This document shows, one piece after another, positions 1-7,703 of a stretch of DNA of 64,000 nt. The stretch spans positions 43,576 to 107,575 of the forward strand of contig AYSC01000009.1 in assembly GCA_000503195.1 (NCBI GenBank), in the 5' to 3' direction. The stretch's first letter is position 1. The number at the start of each line of letters is the position of its first letter. The stretch is from Blastomonas sp. CACIA14H2 (GTDB lineage Bacteria > Pseudomonadota > Alphaproteobacteria > Sphingomonadales > Sphingomonadaceae). The position numbers and the translations under genes were made by a program. The notes below the pieces were generated by a model, which saw nothing but the letters and a program-made list of their open reading frames with translations, did no database searches and was not told where the DNA came from.

Positions 1-242
1 GCCCCGGCGCGGCCCCGGATCGCGAGCCAGAACACCAGCGCGCCTGCGGCGATCAGCACGATCCGCTTGGGGTGGTAGAGGTCGAACACCTCATCCGGAT
101 TGAGCGACGCGCGAAAGGCCGAAATGACAAAGGTGCTCAGGCAGAACAGCAGTGCCGCCGCGCCCGCGCTGCGCAGCAGACCGGGGCGCCGGTCTGGCAG
201 GTCTTGCGGATCGGTCGGGAAATGGGCGTCGGGCAACTTCAT
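1..242 (-). CDS. Partial membrane protein, N-terminal 80 residues only
   Basis: The start codon lies at 240-242 and the frame runs off the left edge of the window, so only the N-terminus is visible. After a polar, proline- and aspartate-rich head there are two hydrophobic stretches, at about residues 26-43 and 61-76, which look like membrane spans. A short loop containing 'NPDEVFDLYHP' separates them. The gene is divergent from nadC, with about 114 bases between the starts. I do not recognise the family; the visible part would fit a membrane-anchored regulator or a small integral membrane protein, but nothing decides this. Confidence 0.6.
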   Translation of the reverse strand, partial: MKLPDAHFPTDPQDLPDRRPGLLRSAGAAALLFCLSTFVISAFRASLNPDEVFDLYHPKRIVLIAAGALVFWLAIRGRAG

Positions 243-356
243 TCTGGCGGCAGTCCAGGGCTTGTCCTATGGCGCATGGCAATATTGCGGGGGCGGCGTG
301 CAGGGGCTTGGTGGCCCCTCGCTGGCTGCGTCCTATCACCCGGGAGATTGAGGGAA

Positions 357-1205
357 ATGACCATTTCGATCAACGACTTCGATTTGGGACAGTTCGTTGC
401 CGCGACGCTGGCTGAGGACCTGGGCCCCGACGGACGCGATGTGACGTCCGAGAGCGTGATCCCTGCCGATGCACGGTTCGACGGCGTCATGGACGCACGG
501 CACGCCATCGTGGTTGCAGGCCTTCCGATCGCCGAAGCGTTTTTCCGCGCGCTCGATCCGGACTGCACGGTGCAGCGGCTGGTCGAAGAAGGCGATGCGG
601 TCGAGGCCGGCACCGATATCCTTTCGGTCTCGGGCAAGGCGCGAGCTTTGCTCACAGCCGAACGGTCGGCGCTCAACACGGTGCAGCATCTCAGCGGCAT
701 CGCCACCCTGACCCGCCAATATGTCGATGCGATCGAGGGCGCCGGCGCGGTGCTGCTCGATACCCGCAAGACCATTCCGGGGCTGCGCCTGCTCGAGAAA
801 TACGCGACCCGCATGGGCGGCGCGAAGAACCATCGCATGGGCCTGTGGGACGCGGCGATGATCAAGGACAATCATGTCGCGGTCGCGGGCGATATCGGCG
901 AGGCGGTGCGCCGCGCGGTTGCCGCGGGCATCGGCCAGATCATCGTCGAGGTCGACCATGTCGAGCAGATCGAACCCGCGCTGGCCGCCGGCGCCACCCA
1001 TTTGCTGCTCGACAATATGGCACCTGCCACGCTGCGCGGCGCGGTGACCCTGGTCGGCGGACGCGTACCGTGCGAGGCCTCGGGCGGCGTGACGCTCGAG
1101 ACGATCCGCGCGATCGCCGAGACCGGGGTCGACTATATCTCGGTCGGCCGCATCACCCAGTCCGCGCCCGCCGCCGATATCGGGCTCGATTTCAAGGCGG
1201 CGTGA
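357..1205 (+). CDS. nadC: Nicotinate-nucleotide pyrophosphorylase (carboxylating)
   Basis: This is quinolinate phosphoribosyltransferase, which converts quinolinate and PRPP to nicotinate mononucleotide in NAD synthesis. The 282-residue length is normal for the family. Recognisable motifs are 'ERSALNTVQHLSGIAT' (about 102-117), 'DTRKTIPGLRLLEKYA' (135-150), 'KNHRMGLWDAAMIKDNH' (157-173) and a C-terminal 'EASGGV'. The frame stays open further upstream, but the start at 357 is preferred: it follows a GAGGGA ribosome binding site and gives the usual N-terminus. The stop overlaps the start of the T2 ribonuclease gene by one base (TGATG), so the two are probably translationally coupled. nadA and nadB are not in the window. 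Confidence 0.95.
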   Translation: MTISINDFDLGQFVAATLAEDLGPDGRDVTSESVIPADARFDGVMDARHAIVVAGLPIAEAFFRALDPDCTVQRLVEEGDAVEAGTDILSVSGKARALLTAERSALNTVQHLSGIATLTRQYVDAIEGAGAVLLDTRKTIPGLRLLEKYATRMGGAKNHRMGLWDAAMIKDNHVAVAGDIGEAVRRAVAAGIGQIIVEVDHVEQIEPALAAGATHLLLDNMAPATLRGAVTLVGGRVPCEASGGVTLETIRAIAETGVDYISVGRITQSAPAADIGLDFKAA

Positions 1206-1921
1206 TGCGCGGCGCGGCGGCCCTGATCGTGCTGGGGATCGCGGTCGCTCCTGCGCCGCTGCTCGCCCAGGCCTATCAATGCCGCCTGCCCGAGCGGCTG
1301 AGTCCCCTGCCCGCTCCGCAACGCGGGCGCGACGCGGTCCGCCGCATCGTGCCGGTCGCGGGCTATACGCTGGCGCTGAGCTGGTCGCCCGAATTCTGCC
1401 GGGGGCGCGAGGACGATACGGGCCAGGCGCTGCAATGCAGTCGCCGTTTCGGCGAATTCGGGTTCGTGCTGCACGGTCTCTGGCCCGAGGGCAAGACCGC
1501 GGCCTATCCGCAATATTGCGCGACGCCCCCGTCGCCTGTGCCGCTGTCGGTGGTCCGGCAGAACCTGTGCGCGATGCCGTCGCAGCGGCTGATCCAGCAC
1601 CAGTGGGACAAGCATGGCAGCTGCATGGTGCGCGACCCGGCGCGCTATTTCCAGACCGCGACCCGGCTGTACCGGTCGGTCAGGCTGCCCGACATGGAGC
1701 GTCTCTCGCGCCGACCGCTGACCCAGGGTATGCTCAAGCGCGCGATTGCGAAGCTTAACCCGGGAATGCCCGCGACCGCCATCGCACTCAAGGCAAATAC
1801 GCGCGGCTGGCTGCAGGAGGTGCGGCTATGCCTGGGGCTTGATTTCCGTCCGCGCGCCTGCCCGGCGCATGTCCGCCAGCCACGCGGCGACACGATGCTG
1901 AAGATCTGGCGCGGGCTCTAG
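1205..1921 (+). CDS. Secreted ribonuclease T2 family protein
   Basis: The 238-residue protein has a signal peptide (hydrophobic core at about residues 5-20, likely cleavage after 'LLAQA'), so it should act in the periplasm or outside the cell. The two T2 signature blocks are present: 'FVLHGLWPE' (about 87-95) and 'HQWDKHGSC' (132-140). They carry the histidines and lysine used in RNA cleavage by the 2',3'-cyclic phosphate route. Several cysteines (C26, C65, C78, C105, C122, C140 and others) could form the disulfides typical of the family. The second block has Gln where most T2 enzymes have a catalytic Glu. The gene starts inside the nadC stop codon. Its 3' end overlaps the 3' end of the convergent MFS gene by four bases. 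Confidence 0.88.
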   Translation: MRGAAALIVLGIAVAPAPLLAQAYQCRLPERLSPLPAPQRGRDAVRRIVPVAGYTLALSWSPEFCRGREDDTGQALQCSRRFGEFGFVLHGLWPEGKTAAYPQYCATPPSPVPLSVVRQNLCAMPSQRLIQHQWDKHGSCMVRDPARYFQTATRLYRSVRLPDMERLSRRPLTQGMLKRAIAKLNPGMPATAIALKANTRGWLQEVRLCLGLDFRPRACPAHVRQPRGDTMLKIWRGL

Positions 1922-3267
1922 TTCGGCCGCACCAGCACCTCGTCCGCCTGCAGCGCCTTGCGCCCCCAGACGAGCACGAACACGCACAACCCGATGATGA
2001 TCGCGAACGATTCGAGCGGCGCGATATTGTACAGCCACACGCCGATCGCGGGCGCGATGATATAAGCCGCACCGTTGACCGAGGCGACGATGCCCGCCAC
2101 CTGTCCCTGCTCCGCCCTTGTCACCGCCAGCGAGGAACCCGCGGTAAAGCCCGGGCGGAAAAGGCCAAATCCCAGCGACGCGATCGCAAAGCCCAATGTG
2201 ATGGCGTTGAGGCTTTCCGAAAAGGCGACCATCGTGCACCCGCTGGCGGCGAGCGCCATGCCCCAGAGCGTCGAGGTGCGCGGGCCCATCTTGAGATACG
2301 GGATCAGCCCCCATTGCGCGAGCAAGGTGGCGAAGGCGCCCGCCATCAATACCAGTCCGGTGGGGCCCGCCGCCAGCTCGGGCGTGGCGCGCAGGTCGAG
2401 CCGGTCGAGCAGCATGAAGCCGACCAGACCCAGGATCATCGCATTGGCATGGCCACCGACCAGCCCCGCGATCAGCCAGGGCCGCAGCCGCGCGTCGCGC
2501 CAGGACAGGCGCGCCGTTTCGGGCACAGCCGGCTCGGATTCGGCCTCGTGCTCCTGCGGGTCATAGACCTCGCCGGCCGAGCCCGAACTCATTGGCTCGG
2601 ACACCAGCCGCCCGCGCGCGGCATAGCTCGGCGTGTCGTCGGGCAGCCGCAGCTTCAGCGTCACCAGCACCAGCAGGCCGAAGGCGGCGAAGACGAAGAA
2701 CGGACTGGGCAGGCCGAGATAGGGCAGGATGATCAGCGGCGCGAGCGCAGGCCCGATCACGGTGCCGAGCCCGAACGACGAGGAGATCATCGACAGCGCC
2801 TGTGTGCGCTCCGCCCGGCTGGTGCGCGCGGCGACATAGGCCTGCACCGCCGGCGGCCCTGCCGAGCCCAGCCCACCATACAGGCTGCGGAACAGCGCGA
2901 AGATCAGCATCGTCGCAAGGGCCGAGAGATAGCCGTGTAGCCCGGCGATCAGCGTCAGCCCGCACAGCGCGAACGAGGATATGAAGCCGAGCAGCCCGAG
3001 ATTCATCAGCGCCTTGCGCCCGCGCCGATCGGACATGCGCGCCCAGCGCGGGGCGCAGATCATCCACAGCAGCGCCGACCAGCTATAGGCCAAGCTCACC
3101 CAGAAATCGGCGACGCCCAGTCGCGTGCCGATCGCGGGCATCACCGATTGCATCGCGGTGTTGCCTGCCGCGGTCACCAGCATCACAGTGAACAGCAGCG
3201 CCATGCGATCGGCCGGCAGCTTCTGGCTCGCCTCGATCGGAGGTTCTGGGGTCTGCTGCACGTTCAT
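1918..3267 (-). CDS. MFS transporter
   Basis: This is a 449-residue major facilitator superfamily protein with about twelve hydrophobic segments. A conserved loop 2-3 motif of the DRxGRK type is seen as 'ARMSDRRGRKALM', and a long acidic cytoplasmic loop ('EHEAESEPAVPETA') lies between the two halves. The layout resembles drug or sugar-efflux antiporters, but the substrate cannot be read from the sequence. The start at 3267 overlaps the stop of the upstream gene in the arrangement ATGA, so both are probably expressed from one message. A longer in-frame start exists but would lie wholly inside the upstream gene. Confidence 0.9.
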   Translation of the reverse strand: MNVQQTPEPPIEASQKLPADRMALLFTVMLVTAAGNTAMQSVMPAIGTRLGVADFWVSLAYSWSALLWMICAPRWARMSDRRGRKALMNLGLLGFISSFALCGLTLIAGLHGYLSALATMLIFALFRSLYGGLGSAGPPAVQAYVAARTSRAERTQALSMISSSFGLGTVIGPALAPLIILPYLGLPSPFFVFAAFGLLVLVTLKLRLPDDTPSYAARGRLVSEPMSSGSAGEVYDPQEHEAESEPAVPETARLSWRDARLRPWLIAGLVGGHANAMILGLVGFMLLDRLDLRATPELAAGPTGLVLMAGAFATLLAQWGLIPYLKMGPRTSTLWGMALAASGCTMVAFSESLNAITLGFAIASLGFGLFRPGFTAGSSLAVTRAEQGQVAGIVASVNGAAYIIAPAIGVWLYNIAPLESFAIIIGLCVFVLVWGRKALQADEVLVRPN

Positions 3268-3599
3268 GGCCAGGCATAGCCCCGCTCGATCCTCGCCACA
3301 TGCAGCGTATAACGGTCGTACCAGCGGTCCCGCCCCGCCTCGCGCGCCGCGCGATGTTCGGGATTGTCGCGCCACGCCCTGGCGCTCGCATCGTCCGCCC
3401 AATAGCTCACCGTGATGCCGAACCCGCCCTCGCTACCCGCATGGTCCATGCCGAGATAGCCGGGCTGGCGCGCCGCGAGCGCGTCCATCGCCTCGGCCAT
3501 GACGCCATAAGCCTCGGCATCGCTCCCGCTATGCTGCGCAGCAAAGATCACGGCGATGGCACCGTCGGGGTGAATCCGGGAATCCGCATTTCCGCTCAT
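3264..3599 (-). CDS. Antibiotic biosynthesis monooxygenase (ABM) domain protein
   Basis: This 111-residue protein has the dimeric ferredoxin-like ABM pattern: an N-terminal strand 'AVIFAAQHSG', a helix with 'YGVMAEAMDALAARQPGYLGM', then 'GITVSYWADDASARAWRDNPEHRAAREAGR'. The last block, with Trp-Arg and a downstream His, is typical of the family. ABM proteins include quinone-forming oxygenases and heme-degrading enzymes; small stand-alone members like this usually have no assigned substrate. It is the first gene of a two-gene unit with the MFS transporter. Confidence 0.82.
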   Translation of the reverse strand: MSGNADSRIHPDGAIAVIFAAQHSGSDAEAYGVMAEAMDALAARQPGYLGMDHAGSEGGFGITVSYWADDASARAWRDNPEHRAAREAGRDRWYDRYTLHVARIERGYAWP

Positions 3600-3728
3600 G
3601 CGCGCTGGTCTAGGCGCTCGGGAACCGCTTGCAAAGTACTGCTATGCAACACTGATACACATGATTGCTTTGGCCGCACCAATCTGCAATTGTGGCGTTT
3701 CGTTGACAGCCAATTCGAGGGGTTTTGC

Positions 3729-4388
3729 ATGCATTCTACGGACCTGGTCCAGCTGCCGTTGCGGCAGCGGATAAAGGCGCGCGCGGAGCGGGTTTTCGGG
3801 GCCTGGGGCGTTTTTGCGAGGGAGTTCTTCAAGCATCCACGCATGGTCGGATCGATCGTTCCCTCGTCCGACCGCACCATCCGCAAGATGCTGGGTCCGG
3901 TGGACTGGCAAAGCGTCCAGCTGTTCGTGGAATATGGCCCCGGCGTCGGCACCTTCTGCCGCGCGGTGCTCGATCGCCTGCCGCGGGGCGCCACCTATAT
4001 CGCGATCGATACCAACCCGGATTTCATCCGCTATCTGCGCAAGACCGTGCCCGACAGCCGCTTCATCGCGGTGCATGGATCGGCGGCGGACGTCGAGGCG
4101 ATCATCGCCGCGCACGGGTTCGACCATGCCGATTACGTGCTCTCGGGCCTGCCGCTCTCGACCCTGCCCGATGGCGTTGCCGATGCGATCGCGCAAGGGA
4201 CGTATCGCGCGCTGCGCCCCGGCGGCGCGTTCCTGGTCTATCAGTTCACCCGCTTCACCAACCAGCTGATCCGCCCCTATTTCGACCGGGTAGATCGCGG
4301 CTTCGAGGGCTGGAACGTGCCCCCCTGCTACCTGTTCTGGGGCTGGAAGGCGGGCGGCGAAGGCGCTCAGGCACCCACCTATCATTGA
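3729..4388 (+). CDS. Class I SAM-dependent methyltransferase, phospholipid N-methyltransferase-like
   Basis: The 219-residue protein begins with a basic amphipathic region (about 10-55, including 'FAREFFKHPRMVGSIVPSS'), as in PmtA-type phosphatidylethanolamine methyltransferases and KsgA-like enzymes. SAM motif I is 'VEYGPGVGTF' (68-77), and the acidic residue of motif II is D94 in 'AIDTN'. A later 'VLSGLPLSTLP' fills the place of motif IV. Members of this group methylate membrane lipids, and the basic N-terminus would suit membrane association, but the substrate is an inference. The start at 3729 was chosen because the family N-terminus begins there; the open frame upstream is antisense to the ABM gene. 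Confidence 0.82.
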   Translation: MHSTDLVQLPLRQRIKARAERVFGAWGVFAREFFKHPRMVGSIVPSSDRTIRKMLGPVDWQSVQLFVEYGPGVGTFCRAVLDRLPRGATYIAIDTNPDFIRYLRKTVPDSRFIAVHGSAADVEAIIAAHGFDHADYVLSGLPLSTLPDGVADAIAQGTYRALRPGGAFLVYQFTRFTNQLIRPYFDRVDRGFEGWNVPPCYLFWGWKAGGEGAQAPTYH

Positions 4389-4454
4389 CTCTGCAGCCCT
4401 GAGCCGCTAGGGGCCGCCTTTCCCTCATATTCGCATAGAGTCTGGAGCCCGTTC

Positions 4455-4799
4455 ATGGCGCGCGTTACCGTTGAAGATTGCATCGACAAGGTCACCAACC
4501 GGTTCGACCTGGTTCTGCTCGCCGCGCAGCGCGCGCGCGAGATCAGCGGCGGTGCCGAACTGACCATCGACCGCGACCGCGACAAGAACCCCGTCGTCGC
4601 GCTGCGCGAGATCGCCGACGAGACGATCCTGCCGGAAGATCTCAAGGAAAGCCTGACCCAGTCGATGCAGAAGGTCCAGGTCGACGACGACGACGATGCC
4701 GACGAAATCGGCTCGCTGAGCCTCTCGGCCGAAGCCCTGCGCCTGACGGCCTCGGCCCCGGCGCGCACCAGCAGCATGGGCGGCGATTTCGACGCCTGA
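4455..4799 (+). CDS. rpoZ: DNA-directed RNA polymerase omega subunit
   Basis: The 114-residue protein has the omega signature '[20 protein letters not shown]' at its N-terminus, followed by '[10 protein letters not shown]' and '[11 protein letters not shown]'. Omega binds the C-terminal tail of the beta-prime subunit and helps assemble and stabilise RNA polymerase. An acidic run 'DDDDDADE' (about 77-84) and a variable tail follow the conserved core, as is usual in alphaproteobacteria. The gene appears monocistronic: it is followed after about 25 bases by a clear intrinsic terminator. Confidence 0.96.
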   Translation: MARVTVEDCIDKVTNRFDLVLLAAQRAREISGGAELTIDRDRDKNPVVALREIADETILPEDLKESLTQSMQKVQVDDDDDADEIGSLSLSAEALRLTASAPARTSSMGGDFDA

Positions 4800-4823
4800 T
4801 CTGGTTGGGGTTAGAGTTACAAG

Positions 4824-4859
4824 AAGCCGCGCGAGCCGAATGGTTCGTGCGGCTTTTTT
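4824..4859 (+). terminator. Intrinsic terminator after rpoZ
   Basis: A 14-bp stem (AAGCCGCGCGAGCC paired with GGTTCGTGCGGCTT, one G-T pair) encloses a GAAT tetraloop and is followed directly by a run of Ts. It lies 25 bases beyond the rpoZ stop codon. Confidence 0.88.
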
Positions 4860-4896
4860 GTTGGTGAAGAACCGGCCACGTCCCATGCTTCCAGCC

Positions 4897-5187
4897 GTCA
4901 CCCTGAACTTGTTTCAGGGTCCATTTCTCCCCACGCAGCTTCGGCGACTGGGGCACGATGGATCCTGAAACGAGTTCAGGATGACGAAGGGAGGTGGTGT
5001 ACGCAACCTCTGCACGCCCGGGGCAGTTCAAGCTTGTAGAAAGCCCTGCGCCACCCGCACCTCCCCCGCTCATCCCTGAACCAAGTTCAGGGCAGGCTCT
5101 GAGCCGCGGGCTTTAGCCCGCGAAGTCGAAGGACCCGCGCCCACGTGGGCCGTATAGCGGGGCCTTCGACAAGCTCAGGCTGAGCGG
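4897..5187. repeat. Cluster of short intergenic palindromic repeats
   Basis: The gap after rpoZ holds no convincing gene up to about 5190 and is filled with short repeats. Three are variants of CCTGAAnnnnnTTCAGG, at 4901-4920, 4963-4981 and 5074-5092. A fourth, at about 5105-5122, is a GCGGGCTTTAGCCCGC hairpin. A fifth, at 5163-5187, contains CCTTCGACAAGCTCAGG, which recurs in the opposite orientation at about 9124-9142. Similar elements are scattered through many sphingomonad genomes. Their function is unknown; they may be inactive mobile hairpins or act on message ends. Confidence 0.75.
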
Positions 5188-5279
5188 GGGTGGGGCGGAT
5201 TTGGGATTGTGGCGGAAAAAACTGCCGTTCAACAAACGACCTCATTGCAGACAATTTGCTTGTATGGTCAGATGTGTGG

Positions 5280-5570
5280 ATGAGTGGGAACCCTTCTTAT
5301 AATGCGCTTCAGAATGAAGTTTGCGTGGAATGCGGTTGGTGCGGTGGTATTGTTGATGGAAAGACATCCCACGTCGATAACTTCATTCCTGAAGCAGGTC
5401 CTGTAAGCGCAGACCAATTCGTAGACTGGTTGTTTCTTGCGGAGGGAATGGACCCCTCCGAAGATCCTAAAAAATGGCAGGCGAGCAAAGAAGATCTACG
5501 CCACGCATTTATTCGCCATATGGGAGCCGAGATTGTAGATGCCTCGATGCTCCAATGGGATGTCGGTTAA
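5280..5570 (+). CDS. Hypothetical protein, AT-rich orphan
   Basis: This frame would encode 96 residues from the ATG at 5280; it stays open up to a GTG at 5190, giving 126 residues. I do not recognise it. It has a cysteine cluster 'VCVECGWCGG' near residues 17-26, then an acidic, aromatic-rich C-terminal half without membrane segments. Base composition is near 45-50 percent GC over 5220-5560, far below its neighbours, which suggests acquired DNA. The composition and amino-acid use look coding, but no clear ribosome binding site precedes any start, so it could be a 3' remnant. It sits between two repeat clusters. Confidence 0.45.
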   Translation: MSGNPSYNALQNEVCVECGWCGGIVDGKTSHVDNFIPEAGPVSADQFVDWLFLAEGMDPSEDPKKWQASKEDLRHAFIRHMGAEIVDASMLQWDVG

Positions 5571-5684
5571 CCATCGCATCTGTGACGTCTCCGCAGTTCT
5601 GAGCGCGGCAAAAAGCAGACATCGCCAAAGTGTGGCCCCAGTAGATTCTAGATACTCGAAACAACTGAGCAACCCGGCACGCTC

Positions 5685-5791
5685 ACCCCCACCCAAACCC
5701 TCCCCCATCAAGGGTGACGGCTTTTGGTTAGGCGCGCGTAATCCCTCTCCCCTCCCCTTGGGGAGGGGTGCCCGCAGGGCGGGGTGGGGTT
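5685..5791. repeat. Paired GC-rich hairpin repeats (CTCCCC/GGGGAG family)
   Basis: Two repeat units occupy most of the gap between the orphan gene and ettA. The first (5685-5722) reads CACCCAAACCCTCCCCCATC and continues into AAGGG. The second (5744-5791) contains CTCCCCTTGGGGAGGGGTGC followed by a GCAGGGCGGGGTGGGG tail. The second unit closely resembles the one at 26842-26891. Apart from repeats, 5571-5857 shows no gene I can support. Confidence 0.75.
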
Positions 5792-5857
5792 GCACTGATG
5801 GCAGTGCTTGATGCCAAGGCTGATGTGGCGATTGAGCGCCCAGCACTGGCCTACCCC

Positions 5858-5902
5858 GGTTCAGCATGCTGAACCGACCCCTCCCGCAAGCAGGAGGGGA
5901 GA
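5858..5902 (-). terminator. Tandem hairpins downstream of ettA
   Basis: Immediately after the ettA stop (which is on the minus strand) there is a CTCCC/GGGAG hairpin (about 5878-5902), then an 18-base perfect palindrome, GGTTCAGCATGCTGAACC (5858-5875). There is no proper T-tract, so it may be a repeat element serving as a message end rather than a classical terminator. Confidence 0.4.
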
Positions 5903-5909
5903 AATAACG

Positions 5910-7589
5910 TCAGCGCGTCAGCTTCTTGTAGCTCATCCGCGTCGGGCGGTCGGCCTCGTCGCCCAGGCGACGCCGCTTGTCTTCCTCGTAGCTTTCGAAA
6001 TTGCCTTCGAACCATTCGACATGGCTGTTGCCCTCGAACGCCAGGATGTGCGTGCACAGGCGGTCGAGGAAGAAGCGGTCGTGGCTGATGACCACGGCGC
6101 AGCCGGCGAAGCTTTCCAGCGCCTCTTCGAGCGCGCGCAGCGTTTCGACGTCGAGATCGTTGGTCGGTTCGTCGAGCAGCAGCACGTTGCCGCCCTCTTT
6201 CAGCATCTTGGCCATGTGGACGCGGTTGCGTTCACCGCCCGAAAGCTGGCCGACCTTCTTCTGCTGGTCCTGGCCCTTGAAGTTGAACGCGCCGACATAG
6301 GCGCGGGTGGGCACGTCGTGCTTGCCAAGCTTGAAGAAATCGAGCCCGTCCGAGACCTCTTCCCACACGTTCTTGTTGGGATCGAGATCGTCGCGGCTCT
6401 GGTCGACATAGCCGAGCTTGACCGTATCGCCGATCGCGATGGTGCCGCTATCGGGCTGTTCCTTGCCGGTGATCAGCTTGAACAGCGTCGACTTGCCCGC
6501 GCCGTTCGGCCCGATCACGCCGACGATACCGCCCGGCGGCAGCGTGAACGAGAGGTTCTCGAACAACAGCTTGTCGCCATAGGCCTTGGACAGGCCATGC
6601 GCCTCGATCACCTTGCCGCCCAGGCGCTCGGGGGTCTGGATGACGATCTGCGCCTTGCCGGGGCTGCGGTTTTCCTGCGCCTCGACGAGCTCGTCGAACG
6701 CGCGGATACGCGCCTTGGATTTGGTCTGGCGCGCCTTGGGGGTCTGCCGGATCCACGCCAGCTCGTCCTGGATCGCCTTCTGGCGGCCCTCATCCTCGCG
6801 CGCTTCCTGCTCGAGGCGCTTGGCCTTCTTGTCGAGATAGGTCGAATAATTGCCTTCGTAGACGAAATACTTGCCGCGATCGAGCTCGAGGATCCAGTTC
6901 ACCACATTGTCGAGGAAATAGCGATCGTGGGTGACGAGGATGACGTTGCCGGGATAATCGACCAGATGCTTTTCCAGCCAGGCGACGCTTTCGGCGTCCA
7001 AATGGTTGGTCGGTTCGTCGAGCAGCAGGATGCTGGGCTTTTCGAGCAGCAGGCGGCACAAGGCCACGCGGCGGCGTTCACCGCCCGACAGGTTGGTGAC
7101 ATCGGCATCGCCCGGCGGGCAGCGCAAGGCCTCCATCGCGATCTCGAGCTGGTTGTCGAGCGTCCAGCCATCGACCGCGTCGATCTTTTCCTGCAGCGTG
7201 CCCATTTCCTCCATCAGCGCGTCGAAATCGGCGTCTTCGGGAGGATCGGCCATCAGCGCGCTGATCTCGTCGAAGCGCTCGACCAGATCGGCGACGGGGC
7301 GCACGCCGTCCATCACGTTCTGCTTGACGGTCTTGTTGGGATCGAGCTCGGGCTCCTGCGCCAGATAGCCGACGGTGATGCCCTCGCCCGGCCAGGCTTC
7401 GCCGGTGAAATCCTTGTCGATCCCGGCCATCACCTTCATCAGCGTCGACTTGCCCGATCCGTTGGGGCCGACGATGCCGATCTTGGCATCGGGATAGAAT
7501 TGCAGGTGAATGCCGTTGAGCACCGGCTTGTTCGCGCCGGGAAAGGTCTTGGTCAGACCCTTCATCACGAAGGAATATTGAGCAGCCAT
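5910..7589 (-). CDS. ettA: Energy-dependent translational throttle protein EttA (ABC-F ATPase)
   Basis: The 559-residue protein contains two ABC ATPase domains and no membrane segments, as expected for an ABC-F translation factor that binds the ribosomal E site. Walker A motifs are 'GPNGSGKSTLMK' in the first domain and 'GPNGAGKSTLFK' in the second. Signature motifs are 'LSGGERRRVALCRLLLEKP' and 'LSGGERNRVHMAKML', and both Walker B motifs end in 'DEPTNHLD' or 'DEPTNDLD'. A charged linker of about 80 residues joins the domains. The N-terminus 'MAAQYSFVMKGLTKTFPG' matches the EttA pattern, which fixes the start at 7589 rather than an upstream in-frame ATG. It is divergent from the M28 peptidase gene. 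Confidence 0.94.
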   Translation of the reverse strand: MAAQYSFVMKGLTKTFPGANKPVLNGIHLQFYPDAKIGIVGPNGSGKSTLMKVMAGIDKDFTGEAWPGEGITVGYLAQEPELDPNKTVKQNVMDGVRPVADLVERFDEISALMADPPEDADFDALMEEMGTLQEKIDAVDGWTLDNQLEIAMEALRCPPGDADVTNLSGGERRRVALCRLLLEKPSILLLDEPTNHLDAESVAWLEKHLVDYPGNVILVTHDRYFLDNVVNWILELDRGKYFVYEGNYSTYLDKKAKRLEQEAREDEGRQKAIQDELAWIRQTPKARQTKSKARIRAFDELVEAQENRSPGKAQIVIQTPERLGGKVIEAHGLSKAYGDKLLFENLSFTLPPGGIVGVIGPNGAGKSTLFKLITGKEQPDSGTIAIGDTVKLGYVDQSRDDLDPNKNVWEEVSDGLDFFKLGKHDVPTRAYVGAFNFKGQDQQKKVGQLSGGERNRVHMAKMLKEGGNVLLLDEPTNDLDVETLRALEEALESFAGCAVVISHDRFFLDRLCTHILAFEGNSHVEWFEGNFESYEEDKRRRLGDEADRPTRMSYKKLTR

Positions 7590-7703
7590 GCGGGAGTACG
7601 CCTTTATGCGGGTATGTTGGTTTGCCCCGCGCCTTAGCGGCGAGCGCGCTTTGCGGCAAGACGGCATTGGCAAAGCCGGGACGTGTGGTTAAGCCATGCG
7701 GCC

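Noticed and set aside
3703..3708. TTGACA as a -35 element for the methyltransferase gene
   Set aside because: The matching -10 would fall on or past the start codon.
4385..4413. TTGACT at 4385 as a -35 element for rpoZ
   Set aside because: At 17-base spacing the -10 would be TAGGGG, too far from consensus to report.
4897..5187. The short palindromic repeats as a CRISPR array
   Set aside because: The repeats differ in sequence, have irregular spacing and no unique spacers of equal length.
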